Shown here one piece after another: positions 40,194 through 49,598 of a stretch of 64,000 nucleotides of DNA. Made by a program: the position numbers and the translations under genes. Under the pieces are notes generated by a model. That model worked only from the letters and a program-made list of their open reading frames with translations, ran no database searches and was not told where the DNA came from. Numbering within the stretch: the first letter of the stretch is position 1; every line of letters begins with the position of its first letter. Source of the stretch: Ditibartonella apis (lineage in GTDB: Bacteria; Pseudomonadota; Alphaproteobacteria; Rhizobiales; Rhizobiaceae). The stretch is from NCBI RefSeq assembly GCF_001952075.1, contig NZ_LXYU01000004.1:186001-250000 (forward strand). The letters are read 5' to 3'.

Positions 40194-43100
40194 ATGTCGA
40201 TATTCAAAAAAAACTTCACTACTGAAAATTTACCACAATATCTGAGTTTTGATGGTGTCGTTTCCGGTTACGAACCATTTGCGATATATAAAATTGCGTC
40301 TGAAATTGGCGGTAAGAGGCCAATTCTATATATCGCACGTGACGGGCAGAAACTTGATGATCTGACACATGCTTTGAGTTTTATAGAGCCGCAAATGCCG
40401 GTTATTCAGCTGCCGTCATGGGATTGCCTCCCCTATGATCGTGTTTCGCCGAATACGGCAATTTCGGCAAAACGGATGTCGGCCCTGACTAATATTTCAG
40501 CTCTATTCAGAAATCCGCATCCGGCAATTATCCTGACAACAGCCAATGCGATTATGCAGAAGCTGCCTCCGCATTCAATGGTTGAAGGCCAGTCAATTAC
40601 CGCGAGACCAGGCCAAAACCTTGATATGGATAAACTCGTTCATCACCTTGAGCATAATGGTTTCGAACGTGTGTCAACAGTACGGGAAATTGGCGATTTT
40701 GCTGTAAGAGGTGGAATTGTTGATTTGTTTGCACCGGGAAGTGACGCGCCTGTACGGCTAGATTTTTTTGGTGATACGCTTGAAACAGTGCGCGCATTTG
40801 ATCCGGCAAGCCAAAGAACAACAAAAACGCTTAAAGAATTCTCGCTGGAGCCGATGAGCGAGATAACTTTGACGCCCGAATTAATCAGCAAATTCCGAAC
40901 GAATTATATAAGATCTTTCGGTGCCGCCAGTCCGAATGATGCACTTTATGAAGCAATTTCGGAGGGCCGGAGATTTTCCGGAATGGAACATTGGCTGCCA
41001 CTTTTTTACGATCATCTTGATACGATTTTCGATTATATTGGTGATATTCCGGTCGTGTTTGATCATCTTGCCGAAGAGGCAATGATAGAACGGAATAAAC
41101 TCATCGAAGATTATTATCAGGCTCGTTTGGAACAACACGATCCTAAAGATTCTTCCACACCCTATAATCCGGTAAAACCCGAAGAGCTCTATCTAACCCC
41201 CGAAGATATTGCTTCGTTATCCGAAAAAGTTAGGCATCGCATTGACCTTACGCCTTTTAACAAACCGGAGTCGTCAGGGCATCTGGTACTTCATAGCAAT
41301 GTCACAATAGGGCGGGATTTCGTTGAAGAACGCACGTCGGAAAACAAGAATTTATTTGAAAGCGTTGTCGATCATGTTGCGGAACTCCGTTCAAAAGGCC
41401 ACAAGGTGCTCCTTACCGGTTGGAGCGAAGGATCATTGGAACGCCTGATACAGGTGCTTGATGAACACGGTCTTAAAGGAATAGAGAAGGTTACGTCTCT
41501 TCATTCCGTAAAAGTCACACCACGCGATCATATCACAGCAGCAGTCGTAACAATCGAGCACGGATTTGTTGCCGACGATCTGGTTGTTGTTGCCGAACAG
41601 GATATATTGGGTGACCGACTTGTGCGGTCTGCACGGCGGCGCAAGCGTAATGCCGATTTCATTTCGGATATGACCACATTGAACAGCGGTGATATCGTTG
41701 TTCACGTCGATCACGGTATTGGTCGTTTTGTCGGTTTGAAGACAATCACAGCAGCCGGAGTGCCCAGAGATTGTTTGGAAATTCATTATGCCGATGAAGA
41801 CCGGCTTTTTCTTCCCGTCGAAAATATCGAACTTTTGTCACGCTATGGCGGTGAAGGTACGAATGTTGTTCTTGATAAACTAGGTGGCGTTGCGTGGCAG
41901 GCGCGAAAAGCGAAACTTAAAAAACGTTTGCTTGAAATCGCCGGCCATCTTATTCACATTGCGGCCGAGCGCGAGATGCGTAATGCCCCCGTTCTTGTAC
42001 CTCCGACTGGTAGCTATGATGAATTTGTTGCCCGTTTCCCTTATGATGAAACGGATGACCAATTGCGCGCTATTGACGCGGTCCTTGGCGATCTTGCGGC
42101 GGGAAAACCGATGGATCGGCTGATCTGCGGTGATGTCGGTTTTGGTAAAACAGAAGTTGCAATTCGAGCTGCATTTGTCGCTGCGTTAAATGGTTATCAG
42201 GTTGCCGTTGTGGTGCCGACAACGCTTTTGGCACGTCAGCATTATAAAACGTTCCAAGCCCGCTTTCAGGGATTACCTGTAAAAATCGGACAAGCATCGC
42301 GGCTTGTTGGAGCAAAAGAGCTTGCAGCCGTTAAAAATGGTGTGCGTGAAGGTACAATCGATATTGTTATTGGTACGCACGCACTTCTTGGGTCGACAAT
42401 GCAGTTTTCACGACTTGGCTTGTTGGTTGTCGACGAGGAACAAAACTTTGGCGTTAAACAGAAAGAACGTCTGAAAGAGCTGAAAACCGATATTCATGTG
42501 CTCACCCTTTCGGCAACTCCGATTCCACGTACCTTGCAACTGGCTTTGACGGGTGTCAGAGAATTATCCCTTATTACAACGCCACCGGTTGATCGTATGG
42601 CGGTAAGAACCTTTGTTTCGCCGTTTGACCCGTTGATCGTGCGCGAAACATTGATGCGTGAACATTATCGCGGTGGACAAAGTTTCTATGTTTGTCCGCG
42701 AATATCGGATTTGAAAGACGTTCAGGAGTTTCTTGGCAATCATGTTCCCGAACTGAAGGTCACAGCTGCTCACGGTCAGATGCCGCCGGGCCAGCTTGAT
42801 GATATCATGAATGCCTTTTATGATGGGCAATATGACGTGTTACTTTCAACCAGTATTGTTGAATCCGGACTCGATATTCCTTCGGCCAATACATTGATTG
42901 TTCATCGCGCGGATATGTTCGGTCTTGCTGCTCTTTATCAATTGCGTGGGCGGGTAGGGCGCTCCAAACAGAGAGCTTATGCATTGTTTACGCTTCCTAA
43001 CCAGAAAGTTTTGACACCGGGAGCGGATCGCCGCCTCAAAGTATTGCAATCCCTCGATAGCCTTGGGGCCGGATTCCAGCTTGCAAGTCACGACATGGAT

Positions 43101-43697
43101 ATAAGGGGTGCCGGCAACCTTCTTGGTGAAGAACAATCAGGGCATATCAAAGAAGTCGGTTTCGAACTTTATCAACAGATGTTGGAAGAAGCGGTTGCCG
43201 AATTGAAAGACGGTACGACTGTGAATGAAAGCCAATGGTCGCCGCAGATTTCGGTAGGGACAGCAGTTATGATACCGGATAATTATGTTCCCGACCTTCC
43301 ATTGCGCCTTTCGCTCTATCGTCGGCTCGCAGAAATTGAAGATTTGGGCGACATTGATGCGTTTGGTGCTGAATTGATCGACAGATTCGGCCCCTTGCCT
43401 GTTCCTGTACAGCACTTGCTCAAAGTCGTTTATATCAAGGCTCTATGTCGGCAAGCCAATGTTGAAAAACTGGATGCCGGTCCTAAAGGCGTTGTTATCC
43501 AATTCAGAGAAAACAACTTTGCCAATGGTGTCGGACTCATCAAATGGATTGGCGAGCAAGGAAGCATGGCCAAAATACGTCCTGATCAAAGCGTCGTCTT
43601 TATTCGTGATTGGCCGAATGCCGATCAGCGTTTGAACGGTGCTGCTACCGTCATGACACAGCTCGTAAAACTTTCAAAAGAAGGCGCAAAAAAATAA
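40194..43697 (+). CDS. mfd: Transcription-repair coupling factor
   Basis: Mfd removes stalled RNA polymerase from DNA lesions and recruits UvrA. The 1,167 residues comprise the UvrB-like N-terminal domains (LPSWDCLPYDRVSPN), the RNA polymerase interaction domain around FVHVDHGIGRF-type sequence (VHVDHGIGRFVGLKT), RecG-like translocase domains with Walker A CGDVGFGKTEVA near 645-656, DEEQ near 746 and TATPIPRT-type motif LSATPIPRTLQLA, the QLRGRVGRSKQRAYA motif, and the C-terminal TRCF domain. Length is normal. Confidence 0.97.
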   Translation: MSIFKKNFTTENLPQYLSFDGVVSGYEPFAIYKIASEIGGKRPILYIARDGQKLDDLTHALSFIEPQMPVIQLPSWDCLPYDRVSPNTAISAKRMSALTNISALFRNPHPAIILTTANAIMQKLPPHSMVEGQSITARPGQNLDMDKLVHHLEHNGFERVSTVREIGDFAVRGGIVDLFAPGSDAPVRLDFFGDTLETVRAFDPASQRTTKTLKEFSLEPMSEITLTPELISKFRTNYIRSFGAASPNDALYEAISEGRRFSGMEHWLPLFYDHLDTIFDYIGDIPVVFDHLAEEAMIERNKLIEDYYQARLEQHDPKDSSTPYNPVKPEELYLTPEDIASLSEKVRHRIDLTPFNKPESSGHLVLHSNVTIGRDFVEERTSENKNLFESVVDHVAELRSKGHKVLLTGWSEGSLERLIQVLDEHGLKGIEKVTSLHSVKVTPRDHITAAVVTIEHGFVADDLVVVAEQDILGDRLVRSARRRKRNADFISDMTTLNSGDIVVHVDHGIGRFVGLKTITAAGVPRDCLEIHYADEDRLFLPVENIELLSRYGGEGTNVVLDKLGGVAWQARKAKLKKRLLEIAGHLIHIAAEREMRNAPVLVPPTGSYDEFVARFPYDETDDQLRAIDAVLGDLAAGKPMDRLICGDVGFGKTEVAIRAAFVAALNGYQVAVVVPTTLLARQHYKTFQARFQGLPVKIGQASRLVGAKELAAVKNGVREGTIDIVIGTHALLGSTMQFSRLGLLVVDEEQNFGVKQKERLKELKTDIHVLTLSATPIPRTLQLALTGVRELSLITTPPVDRMAVRTFVSPFDPLIVRETLMREHYRGGQSFYVCPRISDLKDVQEFLGNHVPELKVTAAHGQMPPGQLDDIMNAFYDGQYDVLLSTSIVESGLDIPSANTLIVHRADMFGLAALYQLRGRVGRSKQRAYALFTLPNQKVLTPGADRRLKVLQSLDSLGAGFQLASHDMDIRGAGNLLGEEQSGHIKEVGFELYQQMLEEAVAELKDGTTVNESQWSPQISVGTAVMIPDNYVPDLPLRLSLYRRLAEIEDLGDIDAFGAELIDRFGPLPVPVQHLLKVVYIKALCRQANVEKLDAGPKGVVIQFRENNFANGVGLIKWIGEQGSMAKIRPDQSVVFIRDWPNADQRLNGAATVMTQLVKLSKEGAKK

Positions 43698-43819
43698 ACT
43701 TTGCGTCTTCATTCGTAAGCTGTTTAAACAGTGATTTAACGGTGCTGTTGATCCCGCATTAAAAATTTTTTGGATTTTTTGATTAAAAATAAGTTGTGCG
43801 ATTACAACTGAAGCCGGTT

Positions 43820-44494
43820 TTAGCGATCTTCACTTGCTCCGGGTTCATAGCCGTCAGCAATTTGTTCGATTGTGTCGATTAAAACCTCGGTTGGTTGCGC
43901 GCCCATAACCACATATTTTTTGTCGATAATGAATGATGGTACACCACGGACACCGATATAATAGGAATGGGCGCTATCCTGTTTGATGGTGTCTTTATCA
44001 ATGTTCGTCGCTAGCAATTTTTCAACAACGTCGGAACGCATTCCTGTGCTTTTTGCTGCATCAATTAGTACAGTATGATCACCAATATTCTGGCCTTGTT
44101 CAAAAAAACGGGAAAAAAGTTCGGCAATCAGTTTGTCCTGCATACCTGCTTTATCCTGCGAAGCCCAATAGACCACGCGGTGGGCATCAAGAGAGTTGGG
44201 CTCTGTTTTGATAGCAGCAAAATCGAATTCGATATCTTCCTGTTTACCGAGGTCAATTAACGTGCGCTCGGTTTCGTCAATTGCATTCTGGTTGCCTAGA
44301 ACTTTCTTCATATGAATTGGATAGGGAATGCCTTCCGGCTTCATATTCGGATAAAGCTGGAACGGCGTCCATGAAAGTTTTATCGTGATTTCCGGTAGTG
44401 CTGCTATTGCTTTGAAAAGCCTCTTGCGTCCAATGAAACACCAAGGGCAAACAAGATCCGAAATCATATTGATATAAATTACTGGAGAACTCAC
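43820..44494 (-). CDS. DsbA-family oxidoreductase, FrnE-like
   Basis: FrnE-like proteins are cytoplasmic thioredoxin-fold proteins with a helical insertion; some act as disulfide isomerases. The 224 residues have the CPWC redox motif at C16-C19 (SDLVCPWCFIGRKRLF), the helical middle with LDAHRVVYWA and the cis-Pro region GVRGVPSFIIDKKYVVMGAQP. No signal peptide is present. It starts 12 bases after the peptide-binding-protein gene on the same strand, so the two may be co-transcribed, and it converges with mfd. Confidence 0.9.
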   Translation of the reverse strand: MSSPVIYINMISDLVCPWCFIGRKRLFKAIAALPEITIKLSWTPFQLYPNMKPEGIPYPIHMKKVLGNQNAIDETERTLIDLGKQEDIEFDFAAIKTEPNSLDAHRVVYWASQDKAGMQDKLIAELFSRFFEQGQNIGDHTVLIDAAKSTGMRSDVVEKLLATNIDKDTIKQDSAHSYYIGVRGVPSFIIDKKYVVMGAQPTEVLIDTIEQIADGYEPGASEDR

Positions 44495-44506
44495 GGTATT
44501 TTTCCT

Positions 44507-46324
44507 TTAGCGGTGCCACCAGGCCGGCAAGCGATATCCATAAAGCGGAGTATAGGCCGGATATTCTATACGTGACCAATGTGCAACCCATTGGTCAGGT
44601 AAATGATAAAGCGGAAGATAGTAACTCCCCGAGATGAGTACACGATCAAGAGCTCTGACGGCTGCTGTAAAATCTTCATTTGAGCGGGCATCAAGCAATG
44701 CTGAAATCATGGCATCAATTGCCGGATCGGATGTTCCTGCAAAATTGAAACTACCTTCAAGGTCGCGGGAAGAAGAGCCCCAACGATTAAGCTGCTCATT
44801 ACCGGGCGAGAGCGACGCTTTTAATTTTCCGACGATCATGTCGTAATCAAAAGACGTTAACCGGTTTTGATATTGTGTGTCATCAACCGTTCGCACGTCC
44901 ACCCCGACGCCAATTCTCACCAGTGAACGTTGATAGGCGAGTGCGATTTTTTCTTCTTCCAATGATTGGGTCATAATTTCAAAGTGAAGCGGTTGACCGT
45001 CCGGGCCAATTGCTCGCCGATTTTGCAGTTTATAGCCCGCTTCCCGCAATAACTGCCAGGCTTTTTCCGCAGATGCCCGATCAATGCCTGAACCGTCAGT
45101 TTTTACATTATGCCATGTTCCATCCATGACCTCGGGTAAAACGGCACCAGGGTAGGGGCTTAAAAGTTGTTTTTCTTTGTCTGACGCGGGCCGTCCAACG
45201 GCAGAAAGCGTCGAACCACACCAGAAACCTTCGGTGCGGCTATAGACATCGTTAAAGAGATTATGATTGACCCATTCAAAGTCGAACACAAGTGAAAGTG
45301 CCTGCCTTACCTTTCTATCTTTAAAAATCGGCTTTCTGGTATTGAACACAAAGCCAATCATATCGGCCGGTGTTCCTTTTTTAAAACTTTCTTTGATAAC
45401 GTCGCCATGACGCACAGCCGGAAAATTGTAGGATAAACGCCAGCGGTTGGGATTGGCCGGTTCTTCAAGAAAAACGTCCAAAATCCCCTTTTTGAAAGCC
45501 TCGAAACGGGTGTTGTCATTACGGAAATATTCGATCTGCACTGTATCAAAGTTATTCAAACCGCGATTTACCGGCAAATCTTTCCCCCAATAATTGGGGT
45601 CACGTTCGTAAATGATGCGCTCGCCTGCATCAATATGCGAGATAATATAGGGGCCGCTTCCCGGAATAGGGGTAAGGCCGTTTTTTTCGAAATTTTCTAC
45701 GTCAATTGCATGTTTTGGAAGAACTGGCATGCTGCTTGCCAGAATAAAAGGAAATTCACGATCTTTCGAATGTGGAAATTCCATTTTTACTGTCTGCTCG
45801 TCGAGCTTTTCAATATGCTCGATGCGCTTCATATAGCGGTCGAAAGGCGGCCGCCCCTTATTTTTTAAAAGATCGACTGTAAATAAAACATCATCAGCCT
45901 TAATTGCTTTACCGTCAGAAAATCTGGCCTTTGGGTTGAGATGGAATGTTATTTCGGTACGATCGTCATTCAATATAACGTTATCAGCTATTAAACCGTA
46001 GAGCGTAAATGGTTCATCACGCGTGCGAACCATCAAGCTTTCATAAACGAGCCCGCCAAACTGTTCATCGGCGAACAAACCGCGCGCGGTAGTCCGGAAG
46101 CTGCGAATAACAAAAGGATTGAGTCCGTCAAATGTGCCAACCACACCGTAAGTGATCTTGCCACCTTTGGGAGCATCGGGATTGGCATAGGGGAAGTGGT
46201 CAAAGCCGGCACCTAAAGCAGGCGTTCCATGCATTGCTATTCCGTTTTCGTTTGCCTGACAATTTTGCCCGAAACTCAAACAGAGAATCATAAAGAACAG
46301 ACCGAGTTTATAGACAACGTTCAT
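44507..46324 (-). CDS. Extracellular solute-binding protein family 5, YejA-like peptide binder
   Basis: Family 5 binding proteins deliver peptides to ABC transporters; YejA homologues work with YejBEF, and some import microcin C. The preferred start is ATG 46324, with AAGGG 6 bases upstream, giving 605 residues with a signal peptide (MNVVYKLGLFFMILCLSFG). The mature part begins with HGTPALGAGFDHFPYANPDAPKGG and FDGLNPFVIR, the YejA-type N-terminus, and has FHLNPKARFSDGKAIKADDVLF. No permease or ATPase genes are next to it, so its transporter must be encoded elsewhere. The natural ligand is unknown. Confidence 0.9.
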   Translation of the reverse strand: MNVVYKLGLFFMILCLSFGQNCQANENGIAMHGTPALGAGFDHFPYANPDAPKGGKITYGVVGTFDGLNPFVIRSFRTTARGLFADEQFGGLVYESLMVRTRDEPFTLYGLIADNVILNDDRTEITFHLNPKARFSDGKAIKADDVLFTVDLLKNKGRPPFDRYMKRIEHIEKLDEQTVKMEFPHSKDREFPFILASSMPVLPKHAIDVENFEKNGLTPIPGSGPYIISHIDAGERIIYERDPNYWGKDLPVNRGLNNFDTVQIEYFRNDNTRFEAFKKGILDVFLEEPANPNRWRLSYNFPAVRHGDVIKESFKKGTPADMIGFVFNTRKPIFKDRKVRQALSLVFDFEWVNHNLFNDVYSRTEGFWCGSTLSAVGRPASDKEKQLLSPYPGAVLPEVMDGTWHNVKTDGSGIDRASAEKAWQLLREAGYKLQNRRAIGPDGQPLHFEIMTQSLEEEKIALAYQRSLVRIGVGVDVRTVDDTQYQNRLTSFDYDMIVGKLKASLSPGNEQLNRWGSSSRDLEGSFNFAGTSDPAIDAMISALLDARSNEDFTAAVRALDRVLISGSYYLPLYHLPDQWVAHWSRIEYPAYTPLYGYRLPAWWHR

Positions 46325-46655
46325 GTGAAACCCTTGGGAGCCGAATATTTCCGATTCGCCCTGTTTTAACCTGCCAGCGAATATTTGGTTGGGATTTATA
46401 ATCAATTACAAGAAAAAATACCAATTTTAACCGTTGTTCATTAAATGGAGTGTGATTGGAAAACCACAAAGATCGGTGCAATTTATATTTTGTTCGCTTC
46501 TAACGCTGGATTTTTTGATTAATCTTGTGTAAATGCGGCTGTAAAGGAAGGAAACGTCATCCTGTTGCCCTAATTCTGCGTAGAGCTGTCATTATAGAGG
46601 TTGATATTTACCTTTCGGGATTATTTTTTTGCGCATTGAAAGGATTTGCCTGATC

Positions 46656-47270
46656 ATGTCCCATAAAAGAACCTACGCTGCTATATCCGCATTGGCTGGC
46701 GCTGCTGCTCTACTCGTTGCGTCACATAGCACCGCCAATGCTCAGGGCATGCCTCAGGGGTGGTATAAGGTTTGCAGCAAGCAACAGGATGTTGATGTTT
46801 GTAACACAATGAATACCGTTGTTTCCAACACCGGACAACCGCTGACGGCTGTGAATTTGGTTGAAGTCAAAGGAAAGCAAAACGAAAAGCGTATCGGTAT
46901 TCAGGTGCCGACAGGCCGTTTTATTCCTGAAGGCGTTCACATTCAGGTCGGGGATGGCCCTGTGAAAAAGATACCTTATGTTATCTGCAACGGCCCGAGC
47001 TGCATTGCCAATGATACATTCGATGATAAACTCATCAATGCTATGAAGACAGGTCAGAAATTGGTGGTAACAACCATTAACTTCCGCGGCACGCCAAATC
47101 CGATCGAAATTTCGCTCGACGGTTTCAGTGCTGCTTATACCGGTCCGGGTATGCAAGAAAAAGATTTTGAAGCCGAGCAAATGAAGCTTCAAAAAGCTGT
47201 TCAAGCCAAGGAAAAGCAGTTTGAAGACAAGATGCGAGCCGAACAGGAAAAAGCCAAGTCCGGCAATTGA
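46656..47270 (+). CDS. Invasion-associated locus B (IalB) family protein
   Basis: IalB family proteins are periplasmic or surface proteins; in pathogenic Bartonella IalB is linked to erythrocyte invasion, while the family is widespread in Rhizobiales. The preferred start is ATG 46656 (MSHKRTYAA) since the upstream in-frame start is a TTG without a site. The 204 residues have a signal peptide cleaved after HSTANA, then WYKVCSKQQDVDVCNTMNTV (two Cys), GIQVPTGRFIPEGVHIQVGDG, ICNGPSCIAND (two Cys) and a charged coiled C-terminal tail. It ends in a strong terminator. Confidence 0.92.
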   Translation: MSHKRTYAAISALAGAAALLVASHSTANAQGMPQGWYKVCSKQQDVDVCNTMNTVVSNTGQPLTAVNLVEVKGKQNEKRIGIQVPTGRFIPEGVHIQVGDGPVKKIPYVICNGPSCIANDTFDDKLINAMKTGQKLVVTTINFRGTPNPIEISLDGFSAAYTGPGMQEKDFEAEQMKLQKAVQAKEKQFEDKMRAEQEKAKSGN

Positions 47271-47296
47271 TGCTTCAAACAGTATTCAAATAATAG

Positions 47297-47321
47297 AAGG
47301 CCGCTTGCGGCCTTTTATTTT
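47297..47321 (+). terminator. Intrinsic terminator after the ialB-family gene
   Basis: AAGGCCG and CGGCCTT close a stable stem on a CTTG tetraloop, followed by TTATTTT. It lies 26 bases after the stop codon. Confidence 0.9.
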
Positions 47322-47806
47322 GCCTGAAATTGAAGAATTCGGTTTATTCAATCAAAAAATAATCAATTCGCGTTTGCCGCAAAACCTCAAAGGGCGCTTG
47401 GCTTGGTTTTCGCGCTAACAATCAGGTTGATTTCTCAGCTATAAAAGCTATCCGATCCGGTTTTCCGTCTTGTGAACAACAATGCTATAGCAACATCATT
47501 CTCTAGGTAAACGTGATGTCGATCGAAAGCGAAAAATTCGGGCTTTTAAGCTGGACGGCTTTAAAATGGCGAATGAAGCCAAAAACTATAATCGGGTTTC
47601 AAGATAATACCGCTTGAGTGGCGCATTCTCTTTGCGGAAACGCCGTCTTGATGAATTGCTGTTTAATGTATTTTTATTTGAAAAATAGGAAAGGCTTCAA
47701 GATAATCAAATCCTGAAGCCTGCTCATTTTAATTCGATCGTGTGAATAAATTAAAAAATGAACTGAAGGAGAGGCGATTCAACCTTCAAAACCGTTATAG
47801 GTCGCG
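47322..47806. other. Intergenic region between convergent ialB-family gene and gpt
   Basis: No gene is evident. An 8-base inverted repeat AGGCTTCA/TGAAGCCT at 47692-47721 with a 14-base loop is followed on the minus strand by a pyrimidine-rich stretch and could terminate gpt; this is weak. A short open frame at 47,220-47,418 on + runs through the terminator and is spurious. Confidence 0.5.
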
Positions 47807-48304
47807 TCAACCCGCATGTGAATCGGCAATCGGTTTTTGAAAAGCATATCCCATATCCCATGGGAAATAGATCCATGTGTCCTGACTGACTTCGGTTACA
47901 AATGTATCGATTAACGCACGCCCCTTGGGCTTTGCATAAACCGTAGCGAAATGTGCCTTCGGTATCATGTTGCGGACAATTTGCGCAGTTTTTCCGGTAT
48001 CGGTAAGGTCGTCTACAACCAGAACACCTTCGCCGTCATTGACTTTGACATTATCACTAATGCCTTTGAGAATTTGCATTTCAGACTGGTGGCGATAATC
48101 GTGATAAGAAGCAATGCAGACAGTTTCAATAAGTCGAATGCCGAGCTCACGACAAATAATGGCAGCAGGGACCAATCCACCGCGTGTAATAGCAACCATC
48201 GAGCGCCATTCTTTTTTCTGGTCTGCAATGCGCCAAGCCAGCGCACGGGCGTCTCTATGAAATTGATCCCAACTCACGGGGAAAGCTTTATCCGGAAGCG
48301 ACAT
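47807..48304 (-). CDS. gpt: Xanthine phosphoribosyltransferase
   Basis: Gpt salvages xanthine and guanine to nucleotides with PRPP. The 165 residues contain [19 protein letters not shown], the PRPP-binding loop [12 protein letters not shown] (about 96-107), ATVYAKPKG and [13 protein letters not shown]; this WIxFPW ending sets the Gpt group apart from other type I transferases. It is a single gene with no close partner. Confidence 0.95.
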   Translation of the reverse strand: MSLPDKAFPVSWDQFHRDARALAWRIADQKKEWRSMVAITRGGLVPAAIICRELGIRLIETVCIASYHDYRHQSEMQILKGISDNVKVNDGEGVLVVDDLTDTGKTAQIVRNMIPKAHFATVYAKPKGRALIDTFVTEVSQDTWIYFPWDMGYAFQKPIADSHAG

Positions 48305-48833
48305 ACCAAGCTCCTAAATTTTCCAAAAATTGATTTTGCCTTGTAATCCCATTTAATTGCCTATTTCAAGCTTATAGGCATGGCTTTTTCGCGCATGCAG
48401 GAGTTCGAACCCGGTATTACAACGATATGAGCACCATAAGCTCCGCCAACGGTATTTTTTCACGTTAGTGATTCGCAAACACATTCATCTCCCGCTTCCA
48501 GCACATAGGTGTTTTCACTAACAATAGCGGTGTAAAACAACAGCTTAGGAATCGGAAAACGAAAAATTTATGTCGAAAAATTTATGTCGAAAAATTTCCG
48601 TCTGGTAATGCATAACAAGATAATGGAAAAACGTTTATTTTGTTCCCGCATCGGGCAATAAACATCCCTTAAATGTGACCAGTGCTTGTTTTTAAATGAA
48701 CAATCTCCGGCCTAAAAGTTCTCTGGCGAGGATCATTACCACAACCGGACCGCATTTTCCCATTAGAGTAAGAATAATGACCTTGAAAAACCGCAAAAAT
48801 TTGTAACGAGAAAAATTTTTTTGCTAAAAGGTG
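48305..48833. other. Intergenic region between gpt and tRNA-Lys
   Basis: About 530 bases with no gene. A short tandem repeat lies at 48561-48597 and the gpt promoter should be within the first 150 bases. Nothing else is assignable. Confidence 0.55.
48561..48597. repeat. Short tandem repeat, 14-base unit, about 2.6 copies
   Basis: The unit GAAAAATTTATGTC occurs at 48561-48574 and 48575-48588, and a partial copy GAAAAATTT follows at 48589-48597. Copies are identical. Confidence 0.9.
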
Positions 48834-48862
48834 TTGACCTGACGCGATCTCGCCCGTATGTT
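48834..48862 (+). promoter_or_regulatory. Sigma-70-type promoter of tRNA-Lys
   Basis: TTGACC (48834-48839) and TATGTT (48857-48862) are separated by 17 bases and lie 36 bases upstream of the tRNA 5' end. The GC-rich stretch right after the -10 box is typical of stringently controlled stable RNA promoters. Confidence 0.72.
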
Positions 48863-48897
48863 CCGCCCACTTTCATCAGGTAGTTACCTTAATGGAA

Positions 48898-48973
48898 GAG
48901 CGCGTAGCTCAGCCGGTAGAGCAACTGACTTTTAATCAGTAGGTCCAGGGTTCGAATCCCTGCGCGCTCACCA
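48898..48973 (+). tRNA. tRNA-Lys (anticodon TTT)
   Basis: The 76-base gene has a seven-pair acceptor stem GAGCGCG/CGCGCTC, D arm AGCTCAGCCGGTAGAGC, anticodon stem ACTGA/TCAGT with loop CTTTTAA (TTT), T arm GGTTCGAATCC, discriminator A and an encoded CCA. Confidence 0.98.
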
Positions 48974-49598
48974 CTCCAAAATTTCTTAATCAGCATCTCC
49001 ATACATCGTGTTTTTAAACACTTTTGTCGCGGGCTTTTCGTTCAAAGCGCATATAGCCGCAAACTTCATTGCTTTGTTTGACCTGTAGCCTGCGTAATCA
49101 TGGTCAAGCAAACGAAGATAACCGCGCCGCTAAATCAGGGCGGTAAAATTTCTCATAAATTTATGTTTGGATTTGTTGCAAAATTGGGTTGATCGCGTAA
49201 CGGGCTTGTCTTTTAGCGTAACCTAACAGCATTTCTGATAAACTTATGATTTTGTCTTTTTCATTAACGCTCGTTCGCTCAATCTATTTCTTTTAATTTC
49301 TACCGTCCTCCTAATGGTAAATAGGCGGACGAGTTTTCAGGCATCAAGTTCGACGAAGCGTTTGAAGGCAAAATAGCTGGAACCACGACTCCATGGTTTG
49401 TTTTCTGTTGTTAACGATATTTTAAGAAACCTGGCGATTGCGCGTATACACTTCTTAAACAATCATTAAAGATATGTTAATTGCTCCGCAGGAAATGGTT
49501 TTCGCCTTTTAAAAAAGCAGGAAACGGCATCCCGAGGTCAACTCGGAATTTGCCTGTTTCGGATAGCTTAACGGCGGCTTTACTGAACGGAACGTTGA
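48974..49598. other. Intergenic region upstream of the RlpA-family gene
   Basis: About 620 bases with no convincing gene; a minus-strand frame at 49477-49668 overlaps the RlpA gene start and looks spurious. The region should hold the RlpA promoter, but I see no clear -35/-10 pair or terminator. Confidence 0.5.

Noticed and set aside
47692-47721. Inverted repeat as gpt terminator
   Set aside because: The loop is 14 bases and the following stretch is not a clean T-run, so it is only mentioned within the intergenic entry.
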